NCBI GenBank assembly: GCA_902782795.1
Contig: CACZOT010000236.1
Coordinates: 1 to 6,010 of the forward strand
Direction: 5' to 3'
DNA: 6,010 nt
Origin: an uncultured Eubacteriales bacterium
GTDB taxonomy: Bacteria > Bacillota > Clostridia > Christensenellales > Aristaeellaceae
Shown: positions 1-6,010 of the stretch, piece by piece
Numbering within the stretch: the stretch's first letter is position 1
Layout of the letters: every line of letters begins with the position of its first letter
Notes under the pieces: model-generated
What the model was told of the DNA's origin: nothing
What the model saw: the letters and a program-made list of their open reading frames with translations, nothing else
Database searches by the model: none
Program-made: the position numbers and the translations under genes

Positions 1-176
1 ACATCAAGCTCATCCCCCTGACGGGCGTGACGCTGCCCTTCGTGAGCGCGGGCGGCTCGAGCATGGTCTCCATGCTGGGCGGCCTGGGGCTGCTTCTCGG
101 GGTCTCCTCCATCAACGCCAACGACGAGGACGACGACCTCGCCCGCCTGGCCTGGAGGGAGGCGAACCGCGCGTGA
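1..176 (+). CDS. SEDS-family glycan polymerase (FtsW/RodA/SpoVE type), C-terminal fragment
   Basis: Only the last 57 complete codons are present, read from position 3 to the TGA at 174-176; the 5' part lies outside the window. The fragment begins IKLIPLTGVTLPFVSAGGSS, the highly conserved signature near the C-terminus of SEDS proteins, followed by a hydrophobic stretch (MVSMLGGLGLLLGV) that fits the last transmembrane helix. It ends in a short, acidic, probably cytoplasmic tail (NANDEDDDLARLAWREANRA). SEDS proteins are multi-pass membrane glycosyltransferases that polymerise lipid II into glycan strands and work with a class B penicillin-binding protein. The next gene is such a PBP and overlaps this stop by 4 nt, which supports a cognate pair. 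The family motif usually reads SYGGSS; here it is SAGGSS. Whether this is the FtsW (division) or RodA (elongation) type cannot be decided from the fragment, so no symbol is given. Confidence 0.9.
   Translation, partial: IKLIPLTGVTLPFVSAGGSSMVSMLGGLGLLLGVSSINANDEDDDLARLAWREANRA
154..162 (+). promoter_or_regulatory. Ribosome binding site for the GTG-started PBP gene
   Basis: GGAGGGAGG lies inside the 3' end of the SEDS gene, 10 nt before the GTG at 173. It supports that GTG as the start of the PBP even though the start overlaps the upstream TGA (GTGA at 173-176). Confidence 0.7.
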
Positions 177-1606
177 ACAAGCTGCGCCGTTCCCTGTACG
201 CCACGGGCATCCTCATCGTGGCGGCGTTCATCGGCCTGAGCTGCTGGTTCGGCTACACGGTCTATTCCCAGGGCGCGCGCTGGACGGGCTCGCAGTACAA
301 CCAGCGCGTGGCCAACGCGAAAAAGAGCGCATGCCTGGGCGATATCTACGACCGGTACGGCGTCGTCCTCGCCACCACCGAGGAAAGCGGCCGCCGCCTC
401 TACAACGCGGACGAGGCCATGCGCCGCGCCGTCTCCCAGACGGTGGGCGATCAGCTGAGCATGAGCGGCACCGGCGTCGAGAGCTACCACGCCGATATCC
501 TCACGGGCTTCTCCGGCTCGCTCGTGGACCGCGTCTCCGCGGCGCTCACGGGCAAGACCTATTCCGGCGACGATATCACCCTCACCATCGACGCCAACCT
601 CTGCCGCTACATCGCCTCCGTGTTCCCATCGGGCTACGAGGGCGCGGTGTGTGTGCTCAACTACAAAACGGGCGAGATCCTCGCCATGGTCTCCTTCCCC
701 AATTACGACCCGCAATCCCTGCTGGATACGCGGCTCTATTCCTCCGAAGGCTCGAGCTATTTCAACCGCTGCCTGCAGGGGCAGTACACGCCCGGGTCCG
801 TGTTCAAGATCGTCACGCTGGCCGGGGCGCTGGAGCGCATCCCGGATCTGACGGGCCGCGCGTTCCACTGCGACGCCTCCCAGGTCTTCGGCGCGACCAC
901 CGTCACCTGCCAGAGCGGCACGCTCGCCCATGGGGATATGGGCCTCCAGGCCGCCTTCACCAACAGCTGCAACGTGGCCTTCGCCTCCATCGCCTGCGAA
1001 CTGGGCGCCGGGCCGCTTCTGGAGACGGCCCGCGCCTTCGGCTTCGAGGACCAGTTCTCCTTCGGGGATATTTCCCTGTACCGCTCCACCCTCTCCGCCA
1101 GCCTCGCGAGCCTGGCAGAGCTCGCCTGGACCGGCGTCGGCCAGGGCACGACCACCGTCACGCCCCTGCACATGGCCATGATCGCCGGGTCCATCGCCAA
1201 CAGGGGGATCATGATGGAGCCGGAGCTCCTCGCGCGCGTGGAGAGCGCGGGCGGGGTTATCAAGCAGCGTGCCGTGCCCACGGAATACCGCCGCGTCTGT
1301 TCCGAGGAGACCGCGAACACCATCCTCAAGTATATGTACAAGTGCGTGACCTCCGGCACCGGGCGGCGCGCCTCCGTGGACGGCCACATCGTCTGCGGCA
1401 AGACCGGCTCGGCGGAGGTCTCCGAAAACAAGAACGCCGAGACCAACGCCTGGTTCGTAGGGTTCCTCGCCGAAGAGGACTACCCCTTCGCCGTGTCCGT
1501 GGTCATCGAGCAGGGCGGCGCGGGCGGCGGGAAGGCCGCCTCTCTCGCCTCCAGCACCCTCAAGCGCGCCATCGATTATACTGACGCCCGCCGGGCGCAG
1601 AACTAG
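173..1606 (+). CDS. pbpA: Class B penicillin-binding protein (PbpA-type D,D-transpeptidase)
   Basis: This 477-aa protein should cross-link peptidoglycan stem peptides outside the membrane. A basic N-terminus (MNKLRR) precedes one membrane anchor at about residues 8-31. A short pedestal region follows, with the LGDIYDRYGVVLA motif at 55-67, a variant of the usual RGxIxDRNG. The transpeptidase domain starts near residue 155. Its three catalytic motifs are intact: SxxK as S209-V-F-K212 (in TPGSVFK), SxN as S265-C-N267 (in FTNSCN), and KTG at 410-412 (in CGKTGSAE). VGQGTTTVTPLHMA (322-335) is also typical. Length and domain order resemble actinobacterial PbpA (about 490 aa), with no PASTA domains and no long pedestal. 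The GTG start overlaps the SEDS stop by 4 nt and has a strong Shine-Dalgarno, so translation is probably coupled to the SEDS partner. The upstream genes are not visible. The family call is firm; the symbol is by resemblance to PbpA. Confidence 0.95.
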   Translation: MNKLRRSLYATGILIVAAFIGLSCWFGYTVYSQGARWTGSQYNQRVANAKKSACLGDIYDRYGVVLATTEESGRRLYNADEAMRRAVSQTVGDQLSMSGTGVESYHADILTGFSGSLVDRVSAALTGKTYSGDDITLTIDANLCRYIASVFPSGYEGAVCVLNYKTGEILAMVSFPNYDPQSLLDTRLYSSEGSSYFNRCLQGQYTPGSVFKIVTLAGALERIPDLTGRAFHCDASQVFGATTVTCQSGTLAHGDMGLQAAFTNSCNVAFASIACELGAGPLLETARAFGFEDQFSFGDISLYRSTLSASLASLAELAWTGVGQGTTTVTPLHMAMIAGSIANRGIMMEPELLARVESAGGVIKQRAVPTEYRRVCSEETANTILKYMYKCVTSGTGRRASVDGHIVCGKTGSAEVSENKNAETNAWFVGFLAEEDYPFAVSVVIEQGGAGGGKAASLASSTLKRAIDYTDARRAQN

Positions 1607-1649
1607 CACACCCATCGACCGAAACAGCAAAACGGGGAGGAACACGAAC
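1607..1649 (+). other. 43-nt spacer between the PBP and MoxR genes, with the MoxR ribosome binding site
   Basis: This is the only real intergenic gap in the window. It contains GGGGAGG at 1634-1640, 9 nt before the ATG at 1650. I see no convincing -35/-10 promoter pair and no hairpin followed by a T-run, so read-through from the PBP into the MoxR gene is the simplest reading. The spacer is locally A-rich compared with its surroundings, which may simply keep the ribosome binding site unfolded. Confidence 0.65.
1634..1640 (+). promoter_or_regulatory. Ribosome binding site for the MoxR gene
   Basis: GGGGAGG ends 9 nt before the ATG at 1650 and 15 nt before the alternative in-frame ATG at 1656, so it favours the first start (protein beginning MPMTKEQ). 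Confidence 0.75.
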
Positions 1650-2618
1650 ATGCCTATGACAAAGGAACAGGCCGCCACGGGCAGCGTGGCAAAGCGCATC
1701 GCCGGGAGCATCTCCAAGGTGATCGTCGGGAACGGGGAGATCATCGAGCTCATGCTCTGCGCTCTGGTGGCGCGCGGCCACGTGCTCTTCGAGGACGTGC
1801 CCGGCACCGGCAAGACCATGACGGCCAAGGCCCTGGCCAAATCCATCGACTGCCGCTACGCCCGCATCCAGTTCACGCCGGACCTTCTGCCCGGCGACGT
1901 CACCGGCCTCTCCGTCTTCAACGCCCAGGAGAGCCGCTTCGTCTTCAACCCCGGCCCGGTCTTCACGAACATCCTCCTGGCCGACGAGATCAACCGCGCC
2001 ACGCCCCGCACGCAGTCCTCTCTGCTCGAGTGCATGGAGGAGCGCCAGGTGACCATCGACGGCATTACGCGCAAGCTGGAGGAGCCCTTCCTCGTCATCG
2101 CCACGCAGAACCCCGTGGAGACGCAGGGCACCTTCCCCCTCCCCGAGGCCCAGCTGGACCGCTTCCTCATGCGCCTCAAGCCCGGCTATCCGGACACCGA
2201 GGGCGCGCTGGCCATCCTCTCCCGCTTCCAGGCGGACGACCCGCTCTCCCGCCTGGAGAGCGTCGCCACCGCCGCGGATATCGTCGCCGCGCAGGAGGCC
2301 TTCCAGAACGTGTTCGTCTCCGAGCCGGTGATGCGCTACGTCGTCTCCGTGTGCGAACGCACGCGCGCCCTGCCCCAGGTGCAGCTGGGCGCGAGCCCCC
2401 GCGCCATGCTCGCGCTCATGCGCGCCGCTCAGGCGCTGGCGCTCATCCGCGGGCGGGATTTCGTCACGCCGGACGATATCAAGGCCCTCGCCAAGCCCGT
2501 GCTCGCCCACCGCCTGGTGGTGCGCGGCATGTATTCCCATGAGGGCATCCAGGAGCAGGCCGTCGAGGAGGCGCTCTCCAGCGTGAACGCGCCGACCGAG
2601 GCCGAGGCGAAGGCATGA
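1650..2618 (+). CDS. MoxR-family AAA+ ATPase
   Basis: This 322-aa soluble protein has the standard MoxR length and motif order. Walker A is EDVPGTGKT at residues 48-56, with the catalytic Lys at 55. Walker B is ILLADEINRA (108-117), with the acidic pair D112-E113. Sensor 1 is ATQNP (151-155). The family motif PEAQLDRF (165-172) includes a likely arginine finger at R171. Sensor 2 is GASPRA (247-252), within the C-terminal helical lid. MoxR proteins are thought to act as hexameric, chaperone-like ATPases for maturation or remodelling of partner proteins, often ones with von Willebrand A-like folds. The next gene encodes a DUF58 protein, the usual partner, and overlaps by 4 nt. The chosen ATG has GGGGAGG 9 nt upstream; a second in-frame ATG at 1656 has poorer spacing. 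The substrate cannot be read from the sequence. Confidence 0.95.
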   Translation: MPMTKEQAATGSVAKRIAGSISKVIVGNGEIIELMLCALVARGHVLFEDVPGTGKTMTAKALAKSIDCRYARIQFTPDLLPGDVTGLSVFNAQESRFVFNPGPVFTNILLADEINRATPRTQSSLLECMEERQVTIDGITRKLEEPFLVIATQNPVETQGTFPLPEAQLDRFLMRLKPGYPDTEGALAILSRFQADDPLSRLESVATAADIVAAQEAFQNVFVSEPVMRYVVSVCERTRALPQVQLGASPRAMLALMRAAQALALIRGRDFVTPDDIKALAKPVLAHRLVVRGMYSHEGIQEQAVEEALSSVNAPTEAEAKA

Positions 2619-3715
2619 ACGCCGTATGGGTCGTGCTGGCCGCCGTAGCCCTGGCCGCGCTGCAGGCGCTCCTGTTCGGCTTTTTCGACCTGCGCGCCCT
2701 CTCCTACCGCCGCTTTCTCGATAAGAAGAACGTGCGCGAGGGCGAGACGTGCGAGCTGGTCGAAGTCATCCGCAACATGAAGCTTTTGCCCGTGCCCTGG
2801 CTGCGCGCGGAATCGCGCATCTCGCCGAACCTGCGCTTCGGCCGGCAGGAGACCAGCGAGCGGGAGATCAGCGGCGATCAGTACCACAAATCCGTCTTCT
2901 TCCTGCCGCCGTACCGGCAGATCACCCGGCGGCACACCATCACCTGCCTTCGGCGCGGGTATTACGATATCGGCTCCGTCGCCTTGACGGCGGGCGATAT
3001 CTTCGGCATGACCAACCGCACCCGCCAGCAAAAGCACGATTGCACGCTGGAGGTTTGGCCGCGCACGCTCTCCGAGGAGGAGATGAACACGCCCTCCACC
3101 CGCTGGCAGGGCGAGATGCCCGTGCGCCGCTACATCATGCCGGATCCCTTCCTGGTGGCGGGCATCCGCGGATACATGCAGGGCGATCCCCTGCGCGATA
3201 TCCACTGGCGCGCCACGGCCCGCACGGGCGAATTGCAGGTCAAGGTGCGGGATTTCACCGCCGACCCGCGCGTGCTGGTGCTGCTCAACGTCCAGACCAG
3301 CGAGAACCAGTGGGGCGAGCTGATGGACTACGAGCAGGAGACCATCGAGCAGGGCGTCCGCATGGCCGCGACGCTGTGCGAACGCGCCATCCACTTCGGC
3401 TCGGAGGCGGGCTTCGCCACGAACGCCTGCTCCTACGGGGAAAAGGGCCAGGGCCGCACGATCTACGTGCCCGCCGCCCGCTCCACCGACCAATTGGAGG
3501 CGCTTCTCTCCGCCATGGCCCGCATGCTCATCCATTTCGAGGTCACCTTTCAGACTTTCCTGGACAATTTCGACTGCACCGGCGCGGATATCGTCATCCT
3601 CTCCGCCTATGAGAGCGAGGGCATCCGCCGCCGCATGCGGGAGATGGAGCTCATGGGCAATTCCGTGACGCTCATCCCCCTGGAAAAGCTCGAGGCAAAG
3701 GAGGCGAGCGCATGA
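2615..3715 (+). CDS. DUF58-domain protein, partner of MoxR
   Basis: This 366-aa protein begins with one hydrophobic membrane segment at about residues 3-23, so it is probably anchored with most of the chain on one side. The DUF58 signature is at 187-210: GD at 190-191, R194, W198 and R203 in GDPLRDIHWRATAR, followed by ELQVK. The following strand, VLVLLNVQTS (220-229), sits where the vWA-like fold of DUF58 proteins often has a DxSxS metal site. Here that reads N225-V-Q-T-S229, so metal binding through this site is doubtful. A later strand, ADIVILSAYE (324-333), fits the rest of the fold. The start overlaps the MoxR stop (ATGA, 2615-2618) and has only a weak Shine-Dalgarno, which suggests translational coupling to MoxR. 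DUF58 proteins are habitual partners of MoxR ATPases; their biochemical role is poorly defined, and the envelope link here rests on gene context. Confidence 0.92.
   Translation: MNAVWVVLAAVALAALQALLFGFFDLRALSYRRFLDKKNVREGETCELVEVIRNMKLLPVPWLRAESRISPNLRFGRQETSEREISGDQYHKSVFFLPPYRQITRRHTITCLRRGYYDIGSVALTAGDIFGMTNRTRQQKHDCTLEVWPRTLSEEEMNTPSTRWQGEMPVRRYIMPDPFLVAGIRGYMQGDPLRDIHWRATARTGELQVKVRDFTADPRVLVLLNVQTSENQWGELMDYEQETIEQGVRMAATLCERAIHFGSEAGFATNACSYGEKGQGRTIYVPAARSTDQLEALLSAMARMLIHFEVTFQTFLDNFDCTGADIVILSAYESEGIRRRMREMELMGNSVTLIPLEKLEAKEASA
3697..3704 (+). promoter_or_regulatory. Ribosome binding site for the TgpA/DUF4129-like gene
   Basis: AAAGGAGG, a near-consensus Shine-Dalgarno, lies within the last codons of the DUF58 gene, 7 nt before the ATG at 3712. 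It confirms the start that overlaps the DUF58 stop by 4 nt. Confidence 0.75.
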
Positions 3716-5013
3716 ACGGCATCCGCACCAAGGCCTTCCGCACGGTGTATTTCTATCTGGTCACGGCTGGCCTGCCCACCTTCGCGAGCTTCCTCGCCAT
3801 CAACGACGCCCGCATGGCCGTGATCGGCTACGCCGCTGCCATGGCGCTGGCCTTTCCCGTTTCCCTCCTGCCCGGGCGCGTGGGAAAGACGCGCTTCGTG
3901 CCCCTGCGCGTGCCCGCGGCGGTGGTCCTGGCCGCGGCCATGGCCGCCTTTGGCACGCTCTGGGCCCTGCGGGACGGGCAATTTTTCCTGCGCGGCATCT
4001 TCTGGGGCGCGCTGTGCGGCGTTTTGTTCTTCTTCGCCGTGCGCGAGGCCTGCGCCGAGTATCCCCTGTGGACGGGCGTGCACGGCGGCGTGATCGGCAT
4101 CGTGCTGTACGCCGTGCCGGGCGTGATCCTCACCTTTGTCGAAGCGCACGCGATTAAGACCGCCACCTGGGTCCTCTCCCTCGCGTTCCTGGGCGTGACG
4201 GCCTTCAGCATGAACCACCAGAACATGCTCACGGGCCTCGCGGCGCGCACGAACGCCCGCCCGCCCCAGCGCCTGGTGAGCGGCAACCGCGTCCTGACGA
4301 TCGTCTTCGCGCTGATCGCCGCCGTGGTGGTGTTCTTCTCTCAGCTGCGCGAGGCCTGCACCCGCGCCGCCAACTGGCTCATCTGGGCTGTCATGTGGGT
4401 CCTGTACAAGATCGCCTCTCTGCGCGGCGGCGGCGACGCCCCGGCGGGCGGAGGTTCCGGCGGCGACATGAGCGGCATGCTCGAGGGCCTCGGCGAGGCC
4501 GAGCAGAGCACCTTCTGGCTCGCGGCCGAAAAGGTCATGATCGTTTTCGCCGTCATCCTCGGCGTCGGCCTGGCCCTGTTCGCGCTGTACTATTTGGGCA
4601 AGCTGCTCGTGCGCCTGGCAAAGCGCCTTGCCGCCTACATGCGCCGCTTCGCCGAGGAGGCCGGCTCCGATTACGTGGACGAGACCGAAGACCTCTTCGA
4701 TTTCGACGACCTGCGCCAGAACGTGCGCGACCGGCTGAGCGGCGTGGTGCGCCGTTTCACCGAGCGTCCGCCCAAGTGGGAGGATCTGTCCGTTCCCGAG
4801 CGGGTGCGCTACTGCGTGCGGGCGCTTTATAAGCGCGCGGGGGATTCCATCCCCGACGTCGCTTCCCTGACCGTGCGCGAGGCCGCGCCGCGCCTCGTCC
4901 GCGAAGGGATGGAAGCCGATTCCCTCGCCTCCCTCTACGAGCGCGCCCGCTACAGCGATGGAGAGATCGATCCCGCCGAGGCCGAAGCGCTCAAAAAGGC
5001 GGTGAGACCTTGA
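3712..5013 (+). CDS. TgpA-like multi-pass membrane protein with DUF4129-like tail and no transglutaminase domain
   Basis: This 433-aa protein has about seven to nine hydrophobic segments, near residues 11-30, 34-53, 67-86, 93-110, 122-143, 150-166, 193-210, possibly 219-234, and 272-296. Between the last two lies a Gly-rich linker (about 235-271, including GGGDAPAGGGSGGD). A charged, acidic cytoplasmic-type region follows (311-350). The C-terminal part (about 361-431) resembles DUF4129, with VRYCVRALYKRAG, a TVREAAP stretch like the family's TPxE motif, and LYERARYSDGE like its YExxRYG motif. TgpA has this architecture but carries a large extracytoplasmic Cys-His-Asp transglutaminase domain before the last helix. 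Here there is no room for it and no such triad is visible. The position after MoxR and DUF58 is the usual TgpA position. I infer a structural or scaffold member of the module. The homology rests on context and the C-terminal motifs, so it is less firm than for the neighbours. Confidence 0.75.
   Translation: MNGIRTKAFRTVYFYLVTAGLPTFASFLAINDARMAVIGYAAAMALAFPVSLLPGRVGKTRFVPLRVPAAVVLAAAMAAFGTLWALRDGQFFLRGIFWGALCGVLFFFAVREACAEYPLWTGVHGGVIGIVLYAVPGVILTFVEAHAIKTATWVLSLAFLGVTAFSMNHQNMLTGLAARTNARPPQRLVSGNRVLTIVFALIAAVVVFFSQLREACTRAANWLIWAVMWVLYKIASLRGGGDAPAGGGSGGDMSGMLEGLGEAEQSTFWLAAEKVMIVFAVILGVGLALFALYYLGKLLVRLAKRLAAYMRRFAEEAGSDYVDETEDLFDFDDLRQNVRDRLSGVVRRFTERPPKWEDLSVPERVRYCVRALYKRAGDSIPDVASLTVREAAPRLVREGMEADSLASLYERARYSDGEIDPAEAEALKKAVRP
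4996..5005 (+). promoter_or_regulatory. Ribosome binding site that supports the TTG start of uvrC
   Basis: AAGGCGGTGA differs by one base from AAGGAGGTGA, the complement of the 16S rRNA tail. It lies in the last codons of the upstream gene and ends 4 nt before the TTG at 5010, which puts its core about 7 nt from the start codon. Confidence 0.65.
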
Positions 5014-6010
5014 ACGACGAGCTGAAATGGAAGATCGCCCACCTGCCGGATTCCCCCGGCTGCTACATCATGAAGCACGAGGGCGAAGTCATCTACGTCG
5101 GCAAGGCCAAAAACCTGAAAAACCGCGTGCGCCAGTATTTCCAGTCCTCGCGCGGGCATACGCCCAAGGTGCGGGCCATGGTCTCCCATATCGACGATTT
5201 CGAGCTCGTCCTCGCGGACAGCGAGCTCGAGGCGCTGGTCCTCGAGGCCAATCTCATCAAGAAGCACACGCCGTTTTACAACATCCTCCTCAAGGACGAC
5301 AAGCACTATCCCTTCATCGCCATCGATCCCACCAAGCGCTTTCCCCCGCCGGAGCTGCGCCGCCGCCGCGAAAAGGATGGCGCTCAATACTTCGGCCCGT
5401 ATACGGGCACGGGCGTGCTCGGCGAGGTGCTGGACGTGCTGCGCACGGAGTTTCCCCTGCGTGTCTGCACCAAGCCGCTCAAGGAGGGAAAGATCGAGCG
5501 GCCCTGCGTACACTACCAGATCGGCCGGTGTCTCGCGCCGTGCGCGGGCAAGGTCACCGAGGAAGAGTACGCCAAGGTCGTCGAAGGCGCCATCGCCTTC
5601 CTGGGCGGCGATTCCCGCGCCGTGCTCAGCCGCCTCGAGGGGCAGATGCGCGAGGCCGCCCTGGACATGCAGTACGAAAAGGCCGCGCTCTACCGGGACC
5701 GCATCACCGCCGTAAAGCAGCTCTTCGAGCGGCAGAAAGCCGATATCCGCCTGGATTCGGACAACGACGTCATCGCCGTGCTCTACGAGGGCGAGGACGC
5801 GCTCGTACAGCTGATGAACGTGCGCGAGGGCAAGCTCATCGGCTCGGAGCAGTTCGTCATGGAGCGCGCAGCGGACGAGGACGAGGGCTCGGTGCTCCTC
5901 TCCTTCCTTCTGCAGTATTACGGCGCGGAGCGGCTCCCGCCCCGCGAGATCCTCCTCTCCACCCTGCCCGAGGACGCGGATACACTCTCCGAGCTGTTGA
6001 CCGAACTTAC
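5010..6010 (+). CDS. uvrC: UvrABC system protein C (excinuclease subunit), N-terminal part, cut by the window end
   Basis: UvrC makes both incisions around a DNA lesion in nucleotide excision repair, after recruitment by UvrB. The visible 333 codons begin with the GIY-YIG nuclease domain (about residues 10-95): LPDSPGCYIMK (12-22), IYVGKAKNLKNRVRQYF (28-44, with Y29 and R39 conserved), and LEANLIKKHTPFYN (78-91, with a conserved Glu). YFGPYT follows. Four cysteines (C153, C166, C174, C178, in RPCVHYQIGRCLAPC and just before it) match the conserved set reported to hold an iron-sulfur cluster in E. coli UvrC. The UvrB-binding UVR motif spans about 204-239. The start of the RNase H-like nuclease domain is present; its catalytic part and the helix-hairpin-helix end lie outside. 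The TTG start is preferred because it gives the family's normal N-terminus, overlaps the upstream stop by 4 nt and has a good ribosome binding site. The next in-frame ATG would cut into the GIY-YIG domain. Confidence 0.95.
   Translation, partial: MNDELKWKIAHLPDSPGCYIMKHEGEVIYVGKAKNLKNRVRQYFQSSRGHTPKVRAMVSHIDDFELVLADSELEALVLEANLIKKHTPFYNILLKDDKHYPFIAIDPTKRFPPPELRRRREKDGAQYFGPYTGTGVLGEVLDVLRTEFPLRVCTKPLKEGKIERPCVHYQIGRCLAPCAGKVTEEEYAKVVEGAIAFLGGDSRAVLSRLEGQMREAALDMQYEKAALYRDRITAVKQLFERQKADIRLDSDNDVIAVLYEGEDALVQLMNVREGKLIGSEQFVMERAADEDEGSVLLSFLLQYYGAERLPPREILLSTLPEDADTLSELLTEL

Noticed and set aside
757..1446. Open frame on the - strand (229 codons) opposite the PBP gene
   Set aside because: It is antisense to the conserved transpeptidase domain and has no recognisable domain or ribosome binding site support.
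331..1584. Open frame of 417 codons on the + strand inside the PBP gene
   Set aside because: It is fully contained in the PBP gene in another frame, and its translation is Arg/His/Pro-rich. The PBP frame carries all three catalytic motifs.
1585..1597. GC-rich inverted repeat (CGCCCG-C-CGGGCG) just before the PBP stop codon as a terminator
   Set aside because: The stem is only about 5 bp once a 3-nt loop is allowed, it lies within the coding sequence, and no T-run follows. It is probably an accident of GC-rich codons.
1656..1658. Second in-frame ATG as the start of the MoxR gene
   Set aside because: It would be 15 nt from the Shine-Dalgarno, whereas the ATG at 1650 has a 9-nt spacer; the difference is only two residues.
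1560..2540. Long open frame on the - strand (326 codons) opposite the MoxR gene
   Set aside because: It lies antisense to a clear MoxR ATPase with all its motifs. Its translation is low-complexity, rich in His, Arg, Gly and Ala, with no recognisable domain; this is typical of GC-rich antisense frames.
2429..3535. Long open frame on the - strand (368 codons) opposite the DUF58 gene
   Set aside because: It is a shadow of the DUF58 reading frame. It spans the MoxR-DUF58 junction without regard to it, has biased composition and no family motifs.
4950..5513. Open frame on the - strand (187 codons) across the start of uvrC
   Set aside because: It covers the GIY-YIG region of uvrC, whose + strand reading is unambiguous; the antisense translation shows no family motif.

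Overview
The window is a compact, GC-rich (about two thirds G+C by eye), gene-dense stretch in which every gene lies on the + strand. The gene types and order suggest a high-GC member of the Firmicutes, probably Clostridia: a SEDS protein followed by a short PbpA-type penicillin-binding protein, then MoxR, DUF58 and a TgpA/DUF4129-like membrane protein, then uvrC. Strong GGAGG-type ribosome binding sites fit this. Actinobacteria also carry rodA-pbpA pairs, so the phylum call is an inference. I cannot name a genus.

Layout. Positions 1-176 hold the C-terminal end of a SEDS (FtsW/RodA) glycan polymerase. It overlaps by 4 nt a class B PBP (173-1606), its likely transpeptidase partner. After a 43-nt gap comes a three-gene MoxR / DUF58 / TgpA-like set (1650-2618, 2615-3715, 3712-5013), joined by 4-nt ATGA overlaps. 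The last gene, uvrC, starts at a TTG (5010) that overlaps the preceding stop by 4 nt and runs off the right edge. There is no intergenic stretch over 43 nt, and I see no RNA gene, mobile element, CRISPR array or convincing terminator.

How the genes may work together. The SEDS protein and PBP form a glycosyltransferase/transpeptidase pair for peptidoglycan synthesis. MoxR AAA+ ATPases and DUF58 proteins commonly occur beside TgpA-like membrane transglutaminases and are thought to act as a chaperone-like, envelope-associated module. Here the third member keeps a multi-pass membrane region, a late transmembrane helix and a DUF4129-like tail, but a short Gly-rich linker sits where TgpA carries its extracytoplasmic transglutaminase domain. 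The tight spacing suggests one transcript linking wall synthesis, the MoxR module and the UvrC repair nuclease.

I do not see a wholly novel system. The most notable points are the transglutaminase-less TgpA-like protein, the run of 4-nt start/stop overlaps, the altered MIDAS-like motif in the DUF58 protein, and a strong preference for GATATC at Asp-Ile codon pairs.
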